From positions 1-43,673 of the forward strand of contig JAKPKS010000060.1 in assembly GCA_029553585.1 (NCBI GenBank): 43,673 bases of DNA, given 5' to 3'. The stretch's first letter is position 1. Each line of letters starts with the position of its first letter. The DNA is from Candidatus Atribacteria bacterium. Lineage in GTDB: Bacteria > Atribacterota > Phoenicimicrobiia > Phoenicimicrobiales > Stramentimicrobiaceae. The notes below the pieces were generated by a model that saw only the letters and a program-made list of their open reading frames with translations, searched no databases and had not been told where the DNA came from. Of this stretch, positions 9,245-18,016 are shown piece by piece. The translations under genes were made by a program, and so were the position numbers.

Positions 9245-10555
9245 TTATTTTTTTGTTTTTACCCAGCCCCTGCCAGCAACCGAATGGGCTACTCTTTGTA
9301 TGGCAATAACATAGGCTGCATCTCTGGGATATAAATTTTCCTGTTCTGCCAAATCAATAACATCATTAAAGGCTGAGGTCATGATATGATCTAATTTTTC
9401 AAAAACTTCCTCTTTTGGCCAGTAATAATTCATGTTATTCTGAACCTGTTCAAAATAAGAAACAGTCACACCACCAGCATTACACAGGAAGTCTGGAATG
9501 ACAAAAATACCTTTTTCTTTAATGACCTTATCTGCCTCAGGAGTAGTCGGGGTATTGGCTGCTTCTGCATAAACCTTGACAGTATTAAAGTTTATTTCAT
9601 TAACGTTGTCTTTATGTACAGCCGAACCCAGAGCAGCGGGGATTAGTAATGTAACAGGTTTACTTATCCATGCATCAGCATCTTCCTGTTTCCATCCGAA
9701 GGCTTGTGCCTTTTCTGGATTAATGGTGCCAAACTTATCTAAAGTACCGGGGGTAAATAGATCTTTGGGATCAATTCCCTCCTGACAGCTATAGGTGAAG
9801 GCTTTTTTAGCATTGGAATCCCAGCAGGACATAGCAATTACCTTCCCGCCATATTCCACAAACTTTTCACAACAATATTGTGCATTATTACCGGCTCCTT
9901 GAATTGATGCTGTGGCACCTTCAAAATTGATATTCAATCTTTTAAAGGCTTCTCTGACACAATAAATAACACCATAACCGGTTGCTTCCACTCTGCCTAA
10001 AGAACCACCTACTCCAACCGCTTTACCGGTTACAAATCCCGGTTTCCTGCTTCTGGCGATAGTATCATATTCATCCATTATCCATAACATATCCTGAGGA
10101 TTGGTAGCCACGTCAGGTGCCGGAACATCCATCTCAGGACCAACAAGATCATATACTTTTCGAACCCAACCACGGCAAAGTCTCTCAGTTTCTCGCTCGG
10201 AAAGCTCTCTCGGATCGACCGCTATTCCACCTTTTCCACCACCTAAAGGAATATTTACCACTGCACATTTCCAGGTCATCATTATGGCTAAAGCTCTCAC
10301 CATATCTATGGTTTCATTTGCCGCAAATCTTAAACCACCCTTGGCAGGACCCCTTGCAGTGGAATGCTGCACTCTAAATCCGGTGAATGTCTTGGTAGTC
10401 CCATCATCCATATCTATCGGGATTCGAACCTGTATCTCTCTCTCGGCTTCCCTTAAAAATTCTTGCATAGAGCTGTCTAAATTACTCTTCTTTGCGTTTT
10501 GGTCAAACTGTTGTTGTACAATCTTGAAAGGATTCATTTCTTTATCTTGAGCCAT
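9245..10555 (-). CDS. gdhA: Glutamate dehydrogenase
   Basis: A 436-residue oxidoreductase that converts glutamate to 2-oxoglutarate and ammonia with NAD(P)+. The substrate-binding lysines lie in KGGLRF (about residue 72) and MTWKCAVV (96), and the catalytic Lys in PLGGGKGG (about 108). APDVATNPQDMLWIMDEY follows, then the dinucleotide fold ASIQGAGNNAQY and the AEAANTPTTPEAD loop. The length and hexameric-type motifs match class I enzymes. Cofactor preference cannot be decided by eye. AGGAG precedes the ATG. It starts 21 bp after nfnB, which places glutamate oxidation beside the ferredoxin/NADPH exchanger and the 2-oxoacid oxidoreductase. Confidence 0.96.
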   Translation of the reverse strand: MAQDKEMNPFKIVQQQFDQNAKKSNLDSSMQEFLREAEREIQVRIPIDMDDGTTKTFTGFRVQHSTARGPAKGGLRFAANETIDMVRALAIMMTWKCAVVNIPLGGGKGGIAVDPRELSERETERLCRGWVRKVYDLVGPEMDVPAPDVATNPQDMLWIMDEYDTIARSRKPGFVTGKAVGVGGSLGRVEATGYGVIYCVREAFKRLNINFEGATASIQGAGNNAQYCCEKFVEYGGKVIAMSCWDSNAKKAFTYSCQEGIDPKDLFTPGTLDKFGTINPEKAQAFGWKQEDADAWISKPVTLLIPAALGSAVHKDNVNEINFNTVKVYAEAANTPTTPEADKVIKEKGIFVIPDFLCNAGGVTVSYFEQVQNNMNYYWPKEEVFEKLDHIMTSAFNDVIDLAEQENLYPRDAAYVIAIQRVAHSVAGRGWVKTKK

Positions 10556-10576
10556 TTTGCTCCTCCTAAAATATTT

Positions 10577-12010
10577 TTATTTTATTTTTTTTAAACTTCC
10601 GCCTGATGATAAATATGCATCGATTGATCTTGCGGCAAACTTACCATCTCCAACGGCAGATATTACTGTAGCAGATCCCCGAACTATATCACCCCCTGCA
10701 AAAATTCCTTCATAAGTAGTCATTTTAGTCACTTCATCTACTTTAAAATATCCCCATTGATTGACCTCAACTCCTTCAGCACTTTGAGCCACAATAGGAT
10801 TAGCCATTGTGCCAATTGCATCAATTACCATATCTACTTCCAGTACAAAGTTAGAGCCTTTAATTGGAAACGGTTTCCTTCTGCCTGATTCATCAGGCTC
10901 CCCTAATTCCATTTTCAGACATTCCATACCTGTTACCATACCATTTTCATCCCCTAAAATTCTGACCGGCAGGGTAAGAAAATGAAAAACTATACCTTCA
11001 TCTTCGGCATGATGCACCTCTTCTGCCCGTGCTGGCACTTCTATTCTGGAGCGTCTATAGACAATGTAGGATTTTTCAGCGCCAAGCCGCAATGCTGTTC
11101 GGGCAGCATCCATTGCCACATTACCTGCTCCGATAGTGGCGGCTCTTTTTCTAACCTTGATAGGTGTATCATATTCCGGAAACAGGTATGCTTTCATTAA
11201 ATTGGAACGGGTTAGGAATTCATTGGCTGAATAAACATCATTCATATTTTCACCAGGTATATCCATAAAACGGGGTGCGCCGGCACCATTGGCTAAAAAT
11301 ATAGCATCAAACTCTTTTTTTAATTGCTCTACACTGATGGTGGCACCAATAACCTGATTAGTAAGCACTTTCACTCCCAATTTCTCTATACCTGTGACCT
11401 CATATTGTACAATTGATTTAGGAAGTCTAAACTCAGGAATTCCATAAACAAGCACTCCCCCCGGTTTATGTAAAGCTTCAAAAAGTGTCACCTGGTATCC
11501 TAATTTAGCCAGATCAGCTGCGCAGGTTAGACCAGCAGGCCCGGATCCAATAACCGCCACCTTTTTACTTATTTGTTCAGTTGATTCTTTCAAACCCTGT
11601 ATACCATTCATCCTGGCCCAATCAGCCACAAAGCGCTCTAATCTGCCTATGGCTATAGGCTTACCTTTTTTATTTAAAACACATTCTCTCTGGCATTGCT
11701 CTTCCTGCGGGCAAACTCTGCCCGTTACCGCTGGCAGGGCATCTGTCTCTAAAATAGTCAGATAAGCCTTTTCAAAATCTTCTTCCACGATATAACGAAT
11801 AAAGTCAGGAATATTTATTTCTGCCGGACAGCCTTTCATACAGGTCGGTTTTTTACACTGCAAACAACGTTGCGCTTCATAAATTGCCTCTTCTTTAGTA
11901 TATCCTAAAGGAACTTCCTCAAAATTATGTATACGGTCAGAGGGAAGCTGTTCTCTCATGGGAACTTGCTCTCTGCTTGTTCTTTCTTTCATATCTATCA
12001 TCTCAGCCAT
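10577..12010 (-). CDS. nfnB: NfnB-type NADPH-binding flavoprotein (GltD-like subunit)
   Basis: A 477-residue FAD and iron-sulfur oxidoreductase related to the small subunit of glutamate synthase. The N-terminal cluster motif CLQCKKPTCMKGCP is followed by CPQEEQCQRECV, then two dinucleotide folds (VIGSGPAGLTCAADLA and TIGAGNVAMDAARTAL) and the C-terminal GIFAGGDIVRG. The frame is open to 12109, but the ATG at 12010 is preferred: AAGGAG lies 7 nt upstream and it begins one base after the nfnA stop. The direct pairing with nfnA points to an electron-bifurcating NADH-dependent reduced-ferredoxin:NADP oxidoreductase, or the related sulfide dehydrogenase SudAB. Annotation as glutamate synthase is possible but less likely, since no large subunit is present. 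Confidence 0.9.
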   Translation of the reverse strand: MAEMIDMKERTSREQVPMREQLPSDRIHNFEEVPLGYTKEEAIYEAQRCLQCKKPTCMKGCPAEINIPDFIRYIVEEDFEKAYLTILETDALPAVTGRVCPQEEQCQRECVLNKKGKPIAIGRLERFVADWARMNGIQGLKESTEQISKKVAVIGSGPAGLTCAADLAKLGYQVTLFEALHKPGGVLVYGIPEFRLPKSIVQYEVTGIEKLGVKVLTNQVIGATISVEQLKKEFDAIFLANGAGAPRFMDIPGENMNDVYSANEFLTRSNLMKAYLFPEYDTPIKVRKRAATIGAGNVAMDAARTALRLGAEKSYIVYRRSRIEVPARAEEVHHAEDEGIVFHFLTLPVRILGDENGMVTGMECLKMELGEPDESGRRKPFPIKGSNFVLEVDMVIDAIGTMANPIVAQSAEGVEVNQWGYFKVDEVTKMTTYEGIFAGGDIVRGSATVISAVGDGKFAARSIDAYLSSGGSLKKIK

Positions 12011-12011
12011 A

Positions 12012-12860
12012 TTAACTCTCCTTGCACCTGCATCTATTTTCATTCTTAAAATGCTGCCAGGATTCTTTTTCTTCCATTTGATAACGATTATTCCTATGTA
12101 TAAATTCATCCCAGTTTACTAAACGACCATCAAATTCAGGTCCATCGGTACAGACAAATTTAGTTTCACCACCAATGGATACCCGGCAGGAACCACACAT
12201 ACCGGTTCCATCAACCATAATAGTATTAAGGGAAACAATAATATCAACCGGATAAGGTTTAATAAGATTGGTAGTTACTTTCATCATAATTGGTGGTCCA
12301 ATTGCCCATATTTTTTTGATAGAGTGGTCCTGGTCCAGCTTTTCTTTTAAAGCCTCGGTTACAAAACCCTTTCTCCCATAACTACCATCATCTGTAGTGA
12401 TTATAAGTTCATCAGAAACTGACCTTAATTCCTTTTCCATAATAATCAGATCTTTATTGCGAGCTCCTATGATAGCAATTACCCTATTACCTGCTTCTTT
12501 TAAGCCTCGTGCTATGGGATGAATACAGGCTATGCCAGTCCCGCCTCCTACCACGACGACAGTTCCAAATAGTTCAATTTCTGACTGACGTCCCAGGGGG
12601 CCAATAAAAGAATATAAATACTCACCTTCCTGAAAACAGGATAATTCTTCACTGGTTTTACCCACCACCTGAAAAACGATCTGCACTAACCCATTATTAC
12701 GATCATAATCAGCGACGGTCAGAGGGATTCTTTCTCCTTTTTCTGTGGTCATCAAGATAATAAACTGACCGGGCTGTACCGTTTTTGCTATTTCCGGTAC
12801 TTCTATCCACATACTATACATATCCTGATACAATTTTGTTTTCTCTTTAATAAGGTACAC
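12012..12860 (-). CDS. nfnA: NfnA-type ferredoxin-NADP reductase subunit alpha
   Basis: A roughly 282-residue flavoprotein of the dihydroorotate dehydrogenase electron-transfer/NfnA family. The FAD-binding barrel shows VQPGQFIILM and GERIPLTVAD. The NAD fold shows VVVVGGGTGIACIHPIA. A C-terminal [2Fe-2S] site shows GMCGSCRVSIGGETKFVCTDGPEFDG. The open frame goes back to a TTG at 12884, but GTG at 12860 is preferred: it is 6 nt after GGGGAGG and gives the typical N-terminus MYLIKEKTKL. It is followed at once by nfnB. Together they would exchange electrons among ferredoxin, NADH and NADPH, balancing the gdh and kor steps. Confidence 0.9.
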   Translation of the reverse strand: MYLIKEKTKLYQDMYSMWIEVPEIAKTVQPGQFIILMTTEKGERIPLTVADYDRNNGLVQIVFQVVGKTSEELSCFQEGEYLYSFIGPLGRQSEIELFGTVVVVGGGTGIACIHPIARGLKEAGNRVIAIIGARNKDLIIMEKELRSVSDELIITTDDGSYGRKGFVTEALKEKLDQDHSIKKIWAIGPPIMMKVTTNLIKPYPVDIIVSLNTIMVDGTGMCGSCRVSIGGETKFVCTDGPEFDGRLVNWDEFIHRNNRYQMEEKESWQHFKNENRCRCKES

Positions 12861-12920
12861 CCATTGCCTCCCCTTTTTTAACAATTTACCAATATTTTTG
12901 ATTTTTTTTAAATCGTTTTT

Positions 12921-14126
12921 CTATGAATTATTACAAATTTCGGCTGTATCCCGGGCAATCATCAACTCTTCATAAGTTGGTATTACTAAAACAGCTACCC
13001 TTGAATCCGGTGTGCTAATTACGGCTTCTTTGCCTCTTAATCCATCATTTTTGGTATTATCTATATTTATACCAAAAAAGCTTAAATCCTGACATACGGT
13101 CTTTCTTAATTGAGGTGCATTTTCCCCTATGCCTGCTGTAAATACCAAAACATCCAGCCCATTCATTGCGGCAGTATAGGCGCCAATATATTTCTTCAAA
13201 CCATAAAATAAAACATTTAGAGTTCTTTGCGCCCTCTGATTGCCTGCCAATGCTTGTTCTTCCAAATCACGCATATCACTTGATATGCCTTCTGACAGAC
13301 CCATAAATCCACTCTTCCTATAGAGGATATTGTTCATTTCTTCAAAATTAAGGCTTTCTTTTTCCATTAAATAAGGGATAATTGCTGGATCAATATCGCC
13401 ACATCGAGTTCCCATAATTAAACCAGAGATAGTGCCAAAACCGAGACTGGTATCAATCGATTTGCCCTCTTTGACAGCAGTTATGCTGGAACCATTACCA
13501 AGGTGACAGGTGATTATTTTTAATTTCTTAATATCTTTACCCAATACTTCAGCTGCTCTCTGGGCAACATATTTATGAGATGTACCATGAAAACCATATC
13601 TTCTTATCCGGTATTTCTCATAATAGGTATACGGTAAGCCGTAAAGAAAGGCATGTTCAGGGATGGTTTGATGAAAAGCTGTATCGAATACACCAATCTG
13701 GGGAGTATCCGGTAATAGTTCCTGACATACTTTGATACCAAGGATATTTGGCGGATTATGCAATGGGGCTAATTCAATAAATTTATTCAAGGTTTTCATT
13801 ACATCTTCGGTTATTAATACTGAGCCAGAATATTTTTCACCACCATGCACTACCCGGTGACCAACTGCCGTTATTTCAGTAATATCTTTAATTACACCAT
13901 ATTCATTGTTTAACAAGGCATCTATTACTAATTCAATTCCCTTACGGTGATCAGGTATGCTGATTTCTTTTTTAAACGGATCTCTACCGGCAGGGTAGTG
14001 ATTCAAGAGTGAACCCCTGATACCAATCCTTTCCACCAGACCTTTTGCCAATAATGATTCATCAGCCATATCAAAAAGACAATATTTAATTGACGAGCTT
14101 CCACTGTTTACCACTAAAATCTTCAT
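12921..14126 (-). CDS. ackA: Acetate kinase (may also act on propionyl phosphate)
   Basis: A 401-residue acetokinase-family protein that makes ATP and acetate (or propionate) from the acyl phosphate. Family signatures are NSGSSSIKY at the N-terminus, VVHGGEKYSG (with the catalytic-region His), GVFDTAFHQTIP, YGFHGTSHKYV, CHLGNGSSI, and the C-terminal FTAGIGENAP. Length is standard. It stands between korC and nfnA in the block. No phosphotransacetylase is present in this window, so the partner enzyme that makes the acyl phosphate must be elsewhere. Placement in a propionyl-CoA-forming operon makes propionate kinase activity plausible, but sequence alone cannot separate the two. Confidence 0.95.
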   Translation of the reverse strand: MKILVVNSGSSSIKYCLFDMADESLLAKGLVERIGIRGSLLNHYPAGRDPFKKEISIPDHRKGIELVIDALLNNEYGVIKDITEITAVGHRVVHGGEKYSGSVLITEDVMKTLNKFIELAPLHNPPNILGIKVCQELLPDTPQIGVFDTAFHQTIPEHAFLYGLPYTYYEKYRIRRYGFHGTSHKYVAQRAAEVLGKDIKKLKIITCHLGNGSSITAVKEGKSIDTSLGFGTISGLIMGTRCGDIDPAIIPYLMEKESLNFEEMNNILYRKSGFMGLSEGISSDMRDLEEQALAGNQRAQRTLNVLFYGLKKYIGAYTAAMNGLDVLVFTAGIGENAPQLRKTVCQDLSFFGINIDNTKNDGLRGKEAVISTPDSRVAVLVIPTYEELMIARDTAEICNNS

Positions 14127-14151
14127 TTATTTACTCCTTTTTAGATACTAC

Positions 14152-14697
14152 TTATAAACTATTTAAATTTTCCCCTATTTGAAAACCATGTTCTAATGCT
14201 TTTTTATTTAACTCTCTTATTTTTTCAGGAATTCTATCCTGTAATGCCTGTCTGAGAGCATCTTTAGACACAATGCCGCTTATGGGGATAAGGATACCTA
14301 ATGAGATTATATTGGCTACCAACTGGTTACCTAAAACCTTAATAGCATCTTCAGTTATAGGATATTGATATATTTTGCCACCAAAAGAGGGAATGTTTGT
14401 GACATTGGTTGAATCAATCAGCAGTATTCCTTCTTCTCTTAAATTTTCCACATATTTATCACAGGACTTTTGGGTTAGAGCTAATAGTATATCTGATTTT
14501 ATAATTTTAGGATAATCAATCTTCTCGTCACTAATAATTATTTCAGATCTACTGGCACCGCCTCTGGCCTCCGGGCCATAAGACTGAGTTTGGACAACTT
14601 CAAAGCCATCATAAATGCCAGCTGCCTCAGCCAAAATAATTCCAGCCAGAATTAACCCCTGACCACCTGAACCGCTTAAACATACTTCTTTTCTCAT
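14152..14697 (-). CDS. korC: 2-oxoacid:ferredoxin oxidoreductase gamma subunit
   Basis: A 181-residue subunit of the pyruvate/2-ketoisovalerate/2-oxoglutarate:ferredoxin oxidoreductase family. The N-terminus LSGSGGQGLILAGIILAEAA and the QSYGPEARGGASRSEIIIS loop are characteristic of gamma subunits that contact CoA. The start overlaps the end of korB by 4 bp (ATGA type), so the two are translationally coupled. Assignment to 2-oxoglutarate rather than another 2-oxoacid is inferred from glutamate dehydrogenase and methylmalonyl-CoA mutase in the same block. Confidence 0.9.
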   Translation of the reverse strand: MRKEVCLSGSGGQGLILAGIILAEAAGIYDGFEVVQTQSYGPEARGGASRSEIIISDEKIDYPKIIKSDILLALTQKSCDKYVENLREEGILLIDSTNVTNIPSFGGKIYQYPITEDAIKVLGNQLVANIISLGILIPISGIVSKDALRQALQDRIPEKIRELNKKALEHGFQIGENLNSL

Positions 14698-15521
14698 TTT
14701 TCTTTCCTCCCTTGCTGCACTCCCATACTGATTTCTTTATATCTTTCAGTATATTCGGGTATATTAAGATCTAAAAATTCTCCCGTAGGTATTTTCCCTT
14801 CTTTTTCATCTTCGGATAATTTCTCCCATGTTTTTTGAGGAACTGATATACTCTTTATCCACTCTAACATTTGAACAGGAGTTCTTAATTGGTTAATTCT
14901 ACCAAAGGAAATTGGACAATCAGAAATTATTTCAACTACAGAAAATCCTTTCTTCAGTAAGGCCTTTTTAATAAAACGGGTACATTGATTAACATCAAAA
15001 ATATTGCTCCGGGCAACATAAGAAGCGCCGGCACTAGCCGCCAGAGCTGATAAATCAAAACTTTGATCAATATTGCCATAAGGTGCAGTAGTACCATATC
15101 TGCCGGTTGGAGTTAAGGGTGAGTATTGCCCCCCGGTCATGCCATAAATCATATTATTGATGATAATAGCTGTAATATCAATATTCCTACGAGCTGAGTG
15201 AATAAAATGATTACCTCCGATTGCAGCACAGTCTCCATCACCCATTACCGCGATTACTTTTAAATCAGGATTAGCCATTTTGATGCCGGTAGCAAAAGGC
15301 AAAGCCCGTCCATGGGTAGTATTCATAGTATTAAAATCAACATAACCGGTTATACGACTGGAGCAACCAATCCCTGAAATCATCACTATCTCATCTTTTT
15401 CCCAGCCTATACTGTTAATTGCTCTTAATATTGCTCCCAGCACAATACCTATCCCACAGCCAGGACACCAGATATGGGGAAACATTTCTTTTCGAAAATA
15501 CTGAGTTATATCATTATTCAT
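14694..15521 (-). CDS. korB: 2-oxoacid:ferredoxin oxidoreductase beta subunit (thiamine diphosphate binding)
   Basis: A 275-residue TPP-binding subunit. It shows the cluster/TPP motif WCPGCGIGIVLG at the N-terminus, the TPP-Mg2+ signature GDGDCAAIGGNHFIHSARR, and NNMIYGMTGGQYSPLTP, which is typical of KorB/VorB-type enzymes. The enzyme oxidises a 2-oxoacid with CoA to an acyl-CoA and CO2 and reduces ferredoxin. The gene overlaps korA by 4 bp upstream and korC by 4 bp downstream. Family and subunit are firm; the exact 2-oxoacid is inferred. Confidence 0.93.
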   Translation of the reverse strand: MNNDITQYFRKEMFPHIWCPGCGIGIVLGAILRAINSIGWEKDEIVMISGIGCSSRITGYVDFNTMNTTHGRALPFATGIKMANPDLKVIAVMGDGDCAAIGGNHFIHSARRNIDITAIIINNMIYGMTGGQYSPLTPTGRYGTTAPYGNIDQSFDLSALAASAGASYVARSNIFDVNQCTRFIKKALLKKGFSVVEIISDCPISFGRINQLRTPVQMLEWIKSISVPQKTWEKLSEDEKEGKIPTGEFLDLNIPEYTERYKEISMGVQQGRKEK

Positions 15522-16666
15522 AATTTACTCTCCTCCTCAACTTTAGCAAGAATTTCCATTGGGTTTATCAGCTCGCCATCAACTCTGCCATAAGAAATAA
15601 CACGGCACTTACCTTCAGCTGCCCTTTGCACCTCACGTGATATCTGTCCTAAATTCATTTCAGGAACCACTATTAAGTCTACCTGTTCCGCTAATTTTTT
15701 AATGGTAACATCGCTGAAGGGCCAAAGTGTGATAAGCTTTAATAAACCAGCCTTGATACCCTTTTCCCTGGCTATCTTTACTGTTCTTTCTGCTGCCCTG
15801 GCTACTGAGCCATAGGCCACAATTGCTATCTTGGCATCATCCAGTAAAAAATTTTCCTCCAAAATAATATCCTTTTTATTTAATTCCACTTTGTCAGTCA
15901 ATCTTCTTATTAATTGATCTATCTCTTTATTATTGGAGGTTGGGTATCCTTTTTCATTATGAATTAAACCTGTCACATGGTACCGGTAACCACTGCCAAA
16001 ATTAGCCATAGGTGGAACAAGATCTTGGTCAGCTTTATAAGGTAAAAATTCTTCTTTAGTTACTGTTGGTTGTTTTCTATTTATTATCTCTATATCTTCT
16101 CTGGTAGGAACATTTACTTTTTCCCGCATATGTGAAATCACTTCATCTAACAACAACATCACCGGGGTACGATATTTTTCACTAAAATTAATAGCTTTGA
16201 TAGTAACATGGAAAACCTCATTTACATCAGAAGGTGCCAGGGCTATCATGGGATGATCTCCATGTGTTCCCCAGCGAGCCTGCATTACATCGCCTTGTGA
16301 GGGCTTGGTTGGTAATCCGGTACTGGGACCGCCTCGCTGGGCATTAACTATAACACAGGGGACTTCACAGATTGCCGCAAAACCAATATTCTCCTGCTTT
16401 AAACATATTCCCGGGCCTGAGCTAGCAGTCATGGCTTTGGTCCCTGTTAAAGAAGCTCCTATCACTGCTGCCATACTGGCAATCTCATCTTCCATCTGCA
16501 TAAATACTCCCCCCAATTCAGGAAGTTTGATGGCCATACCTTCAGCTATTTCAGAAGCAGGAGTTATGGGATAACCGGCAAAAAAACGTACTCCAGCCAA
16601 AATTGCTCCCTCTACACATGCTTCATTTCCCTGTAAAATTTTAACTGTTTTATTCTTATACATCAT
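15518..16666 (-). CDS. korA: 2-oxoacid:ferredoxin oxidoreductase alpha subunit
   Basis: A 382-residue alpha subunit. The N-terminal pyrimidine-binding domain shows GNEACVEGAILAGVRFFAGYPITPASEIAE, then the MEDEIASMAAVIGAS helix with the conserved Glu and TASSGPGICLKQENIG. The substrate loop NAQRGGPSTGLPTKPSQGD is of the KorA/VorB type. The C-terminal transketolase-like domain ends near the stop. GGAGG lies 7 nt before the ATG and overlaps the last codons of korD. With korB, korC and korD it forms a complete four-subunit enzyme. Confidence 0.93.
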   Translation of the reverse strand: MMYKNKTVKILQGNEACVEGAILAGVRFFAGYPITPASEIAEGMAIKLPELGGVFMQMEDEIASMAAVIGASLTGTKAMTASSGPGICLKQENIGFAAICEVPCVIVNAQRGGPSTGLPTKPSQGDVMQARWGTHGDHPMIALAPSDVNEVFHVTIKAINFSEKYRTPVMLLLDEVISHMREKVNVPTREDIEIINRKQPTVTKEEFLPYKADQDLVPPMANFGSGYRYHVTGLIHNEKGYPTSNNKEIDQLIRRLTDKVELNKKDIILEENFLLDDAKIAIVAYGSVARAAERTVKIAREKGIKAGLLKLITLWPFSDVTIKKLAEQVDLIVVPEMNLGQISREVQRAAEGKCRVISYGRVDGELINPMEILAKVEEESKL

Positions 16667-16668
16667 AG

Positions 16669-16941
16669 CTAATCCTCCAGGCCTTTATGTTCTAAATTAG
16701 GGCTAAGCTTTTCTTCTTTTTTTTCTACATTTATGGCAAAATCGGGACATCTTAACTCACATAACATACAATTAATACAATCATCTATATTTTCTGCCAC
16801 TGGGAACCCCTTTTCTCCAGCTACTAAGACTTTTTTAGGACAGAAATGAATGCAAATACCGCAGGCTTTACACCAATCTTCATTGACGGTGATAGTGGTC
16901 TTTTTATTTTGATAAATCTTTTTATTAATTTTTTTATTCAT
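16669..16941 (-). CDS. korD: 2-oxoacid:ferredoxin oxidoreductase delta subunit (two 4Fe-4S clusters)
   Basis: A 90-residue ferredoxin-like subunit with two CxxCxxCxxxCP motifs, CKACGICIHFCP and CINCMLCELRCP, each binding a 4Fe-4S cluster. The N-terminus is Lys/Asn-rich and ends at the TVNEDWCKACG entry strand. It passes electrons from the TPP site to external ferredoxin. The ATG overlaps the stop of the upstream regulator gene as TAATG, so the enzyme genes are translationally coupled to the regulator. Confidence 0.93.
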   Translation of the reverse strand: MNKKINKKIYQNKKTTITVNEDWCKACGICIHFCPKKVLVAGEKGFPVAENIDDCINCMLCELRCPDFAINVEKKEEKLSPNLEHKGLED

Positions 16942-17936
16942 TATTCCGTTAAGTCACCCCTTTCTTTTTTAATATCAAATATAGTTTTGTTTAAAGTATC
17001 AATGGAACCTTTGTCCGGAATATAAACAAATTCAATCAAGGGTATCTTTTTAAAAACCAATTTTTGTATTTCTTTCTTTCTTCCAGGAGAGACTATTAAG
17101 ATATCACTATTTTCTATTAACTTTGCTAGTTCATTTGTATCCCCGGTTGTAGTAAAGATAATTTTCTTATATTTTATCCCTCCCTGATTAATTGATTTTA
17201 TAACCCTTTCGGCAAATTTATCAGTTAAACAGATTAAACCAATATTTGTATCTGGGGATGTATCGCGAGCTATTTGTACCATAGTCTCAATCTGCGGATC
17301 TAAGGCAATAGCCACAATTTTTTTGTTTTCATGCTGTAAAAAGTCCAGTACCTCCTGAAGGTGAAAGAAAGTGGTTACTATCAGATCAACTGACTTTATT
17401 TTATTTAAAAAAATATCCTGGTTATGATACATTTCATCAATTAATAAAGGAATAATATGAATACCGGTACCAAGTTCTAATCTCTGAGAAAAATACTGTA
17501 ATTGTTCCTGATTACATTCAATAAAAGCTATATGTAAATTATTAACCGTATTTCTCTGTTCTTTAAAACGACTGCTTGCTAAACGTATAAAATCTTCATA
17601 TGAAATATTTAATGCCAGGGCTTTTTGAATGGCAGAATCAATATTTTTCATTATCGGGGATTTTTTTATGGTATTAAATATATGGTTATCACGAGCACCC
17701 TCAGAGGTAATGAAAGTACCTTTACCGGTAATTGAAGTAATTATTTTCTCCTGAACCAGTTCCTTATAAGCCATACTGACAGTATTACGGCTGACTTTAA
17801 GTTTTAGAGAGAGGATTCTTTCGGTGGGCAGTTGTGAGCCACTTTTAAGCTGACCATTTTGAATAAATTCTTTAAGCTGTTCTTTAATTTGTAAATATAA
17901 TGGTATTTTAGAACTTCTGTTAATTTCTATTTCCAT
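16941..17936 (-). CDS. GntR-family regulator with periplasmic-binding-protein-like sensor domain
   Basis: A 331-residue regulator. The N-terminal winged helix (about residues 5-75) is clearly GntR: IPLYLQIKEQLKEFIQNGQLKSGSQLPTER, then LKVSRNTVSMAYKELVQEKII and GKGTFI. The C-terminal two thirds (from about 130) alternates strands and helices in the manner of a periplasmic-binding or LacI-like domain (LHIAFIECNQEQ..., VDLIVTTFFHLQEVL, NIGLICLTDKFAERV); the ligand is unknown. It is the first gene of the block, with TAATG coupling to korD. Just upstream are a promoter and a triple 8-bp repeat covering the expected transcription start, so autoregulation and control of the operon are likely. SD is weak (AGGG). 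Confidence 0.88.
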   Translation of the reverse strand: MEIEINRSSKIPLYLQIKEQLKEFIQNGQLKSGSQLPTERILSLKLKVSRNTVSMAYKELVQEKIITSITGKGTFITSEGARDNHIFNTIKKSPIMKNIDSAIQKALALNISYEDFIRLASSRFKEQRNTVNNLHIAFIECNQEQLQYFSQRLELGTGIHIIPLLIDEMYHNQDIFLNKIKSVDLIVTTFFHLQEVLDFLQHENKKIVAIALDPQIETMVQIARDTSPDTNIGLICLTDKFAERVIKSINQGGIKYKKIIFTTTGDTNELAKLIENSDILIVSPGRKKEIQKLVFKKIPLIEFVYIPDKGSIDTLNKTIFDIKKERGDLTE

Positions 17937-17960
17937 AAACAGCTGACCCTATTAATTGGA

Positions 17961-17984
17961 CTAATGGTCTAATGGACTAACCAT
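17961..17984. promoter_or_regulatory. Candidate operator: three tandem 8-bp repeats
   Basis: Three adjacent octamers CTAATGGT / CTAATGGA / CTAACCAT span 17961-17984. They also contain an inverted pair ATGGT-N11-ACCAT (17964-17968 and 17980-17984). They overlap the start-site region of the promoter immediately upstream of the GntR gene, where a repressor would block initiation. The repeats are seen directly; the binding protein is inferred from adjacency. Confidence 0.6.
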
Positions 17985-17988
17985 TTAT

Positions 17989-18016
17989 AGAATATCATAG
18001 CTTTTAAATTTGTCAA
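17989..18016 (-). promoter_or_regulatory. Sigma-70-type promoter of the regulator/kor operon
   Basis: On the minus strand TTGACA (18016-18011, perfect -35) is followed after 16 nt by TATTCT (17994-17989, 4 of 6 to consensus). Transcription would start about 17980-17985, inside the repeat cluster and about 45 nt before the regulator ATG. Confidence 0.6.

Noticed and set aside
10419-10430. GGGATTCGAACC, which looks like a tRNA T-loop on the minus strand
   Set aside because: It is inside gdhA and encodes the conserved VRIPI segment; no acceptor or anticodon arms surround it.
10577-12010. Calling this gene glutamate synthase small subunit because gdhA is next to it
   Set aside because: It is coupled to an NfnA-type subunit and no glutamate synthase large subunit is present.
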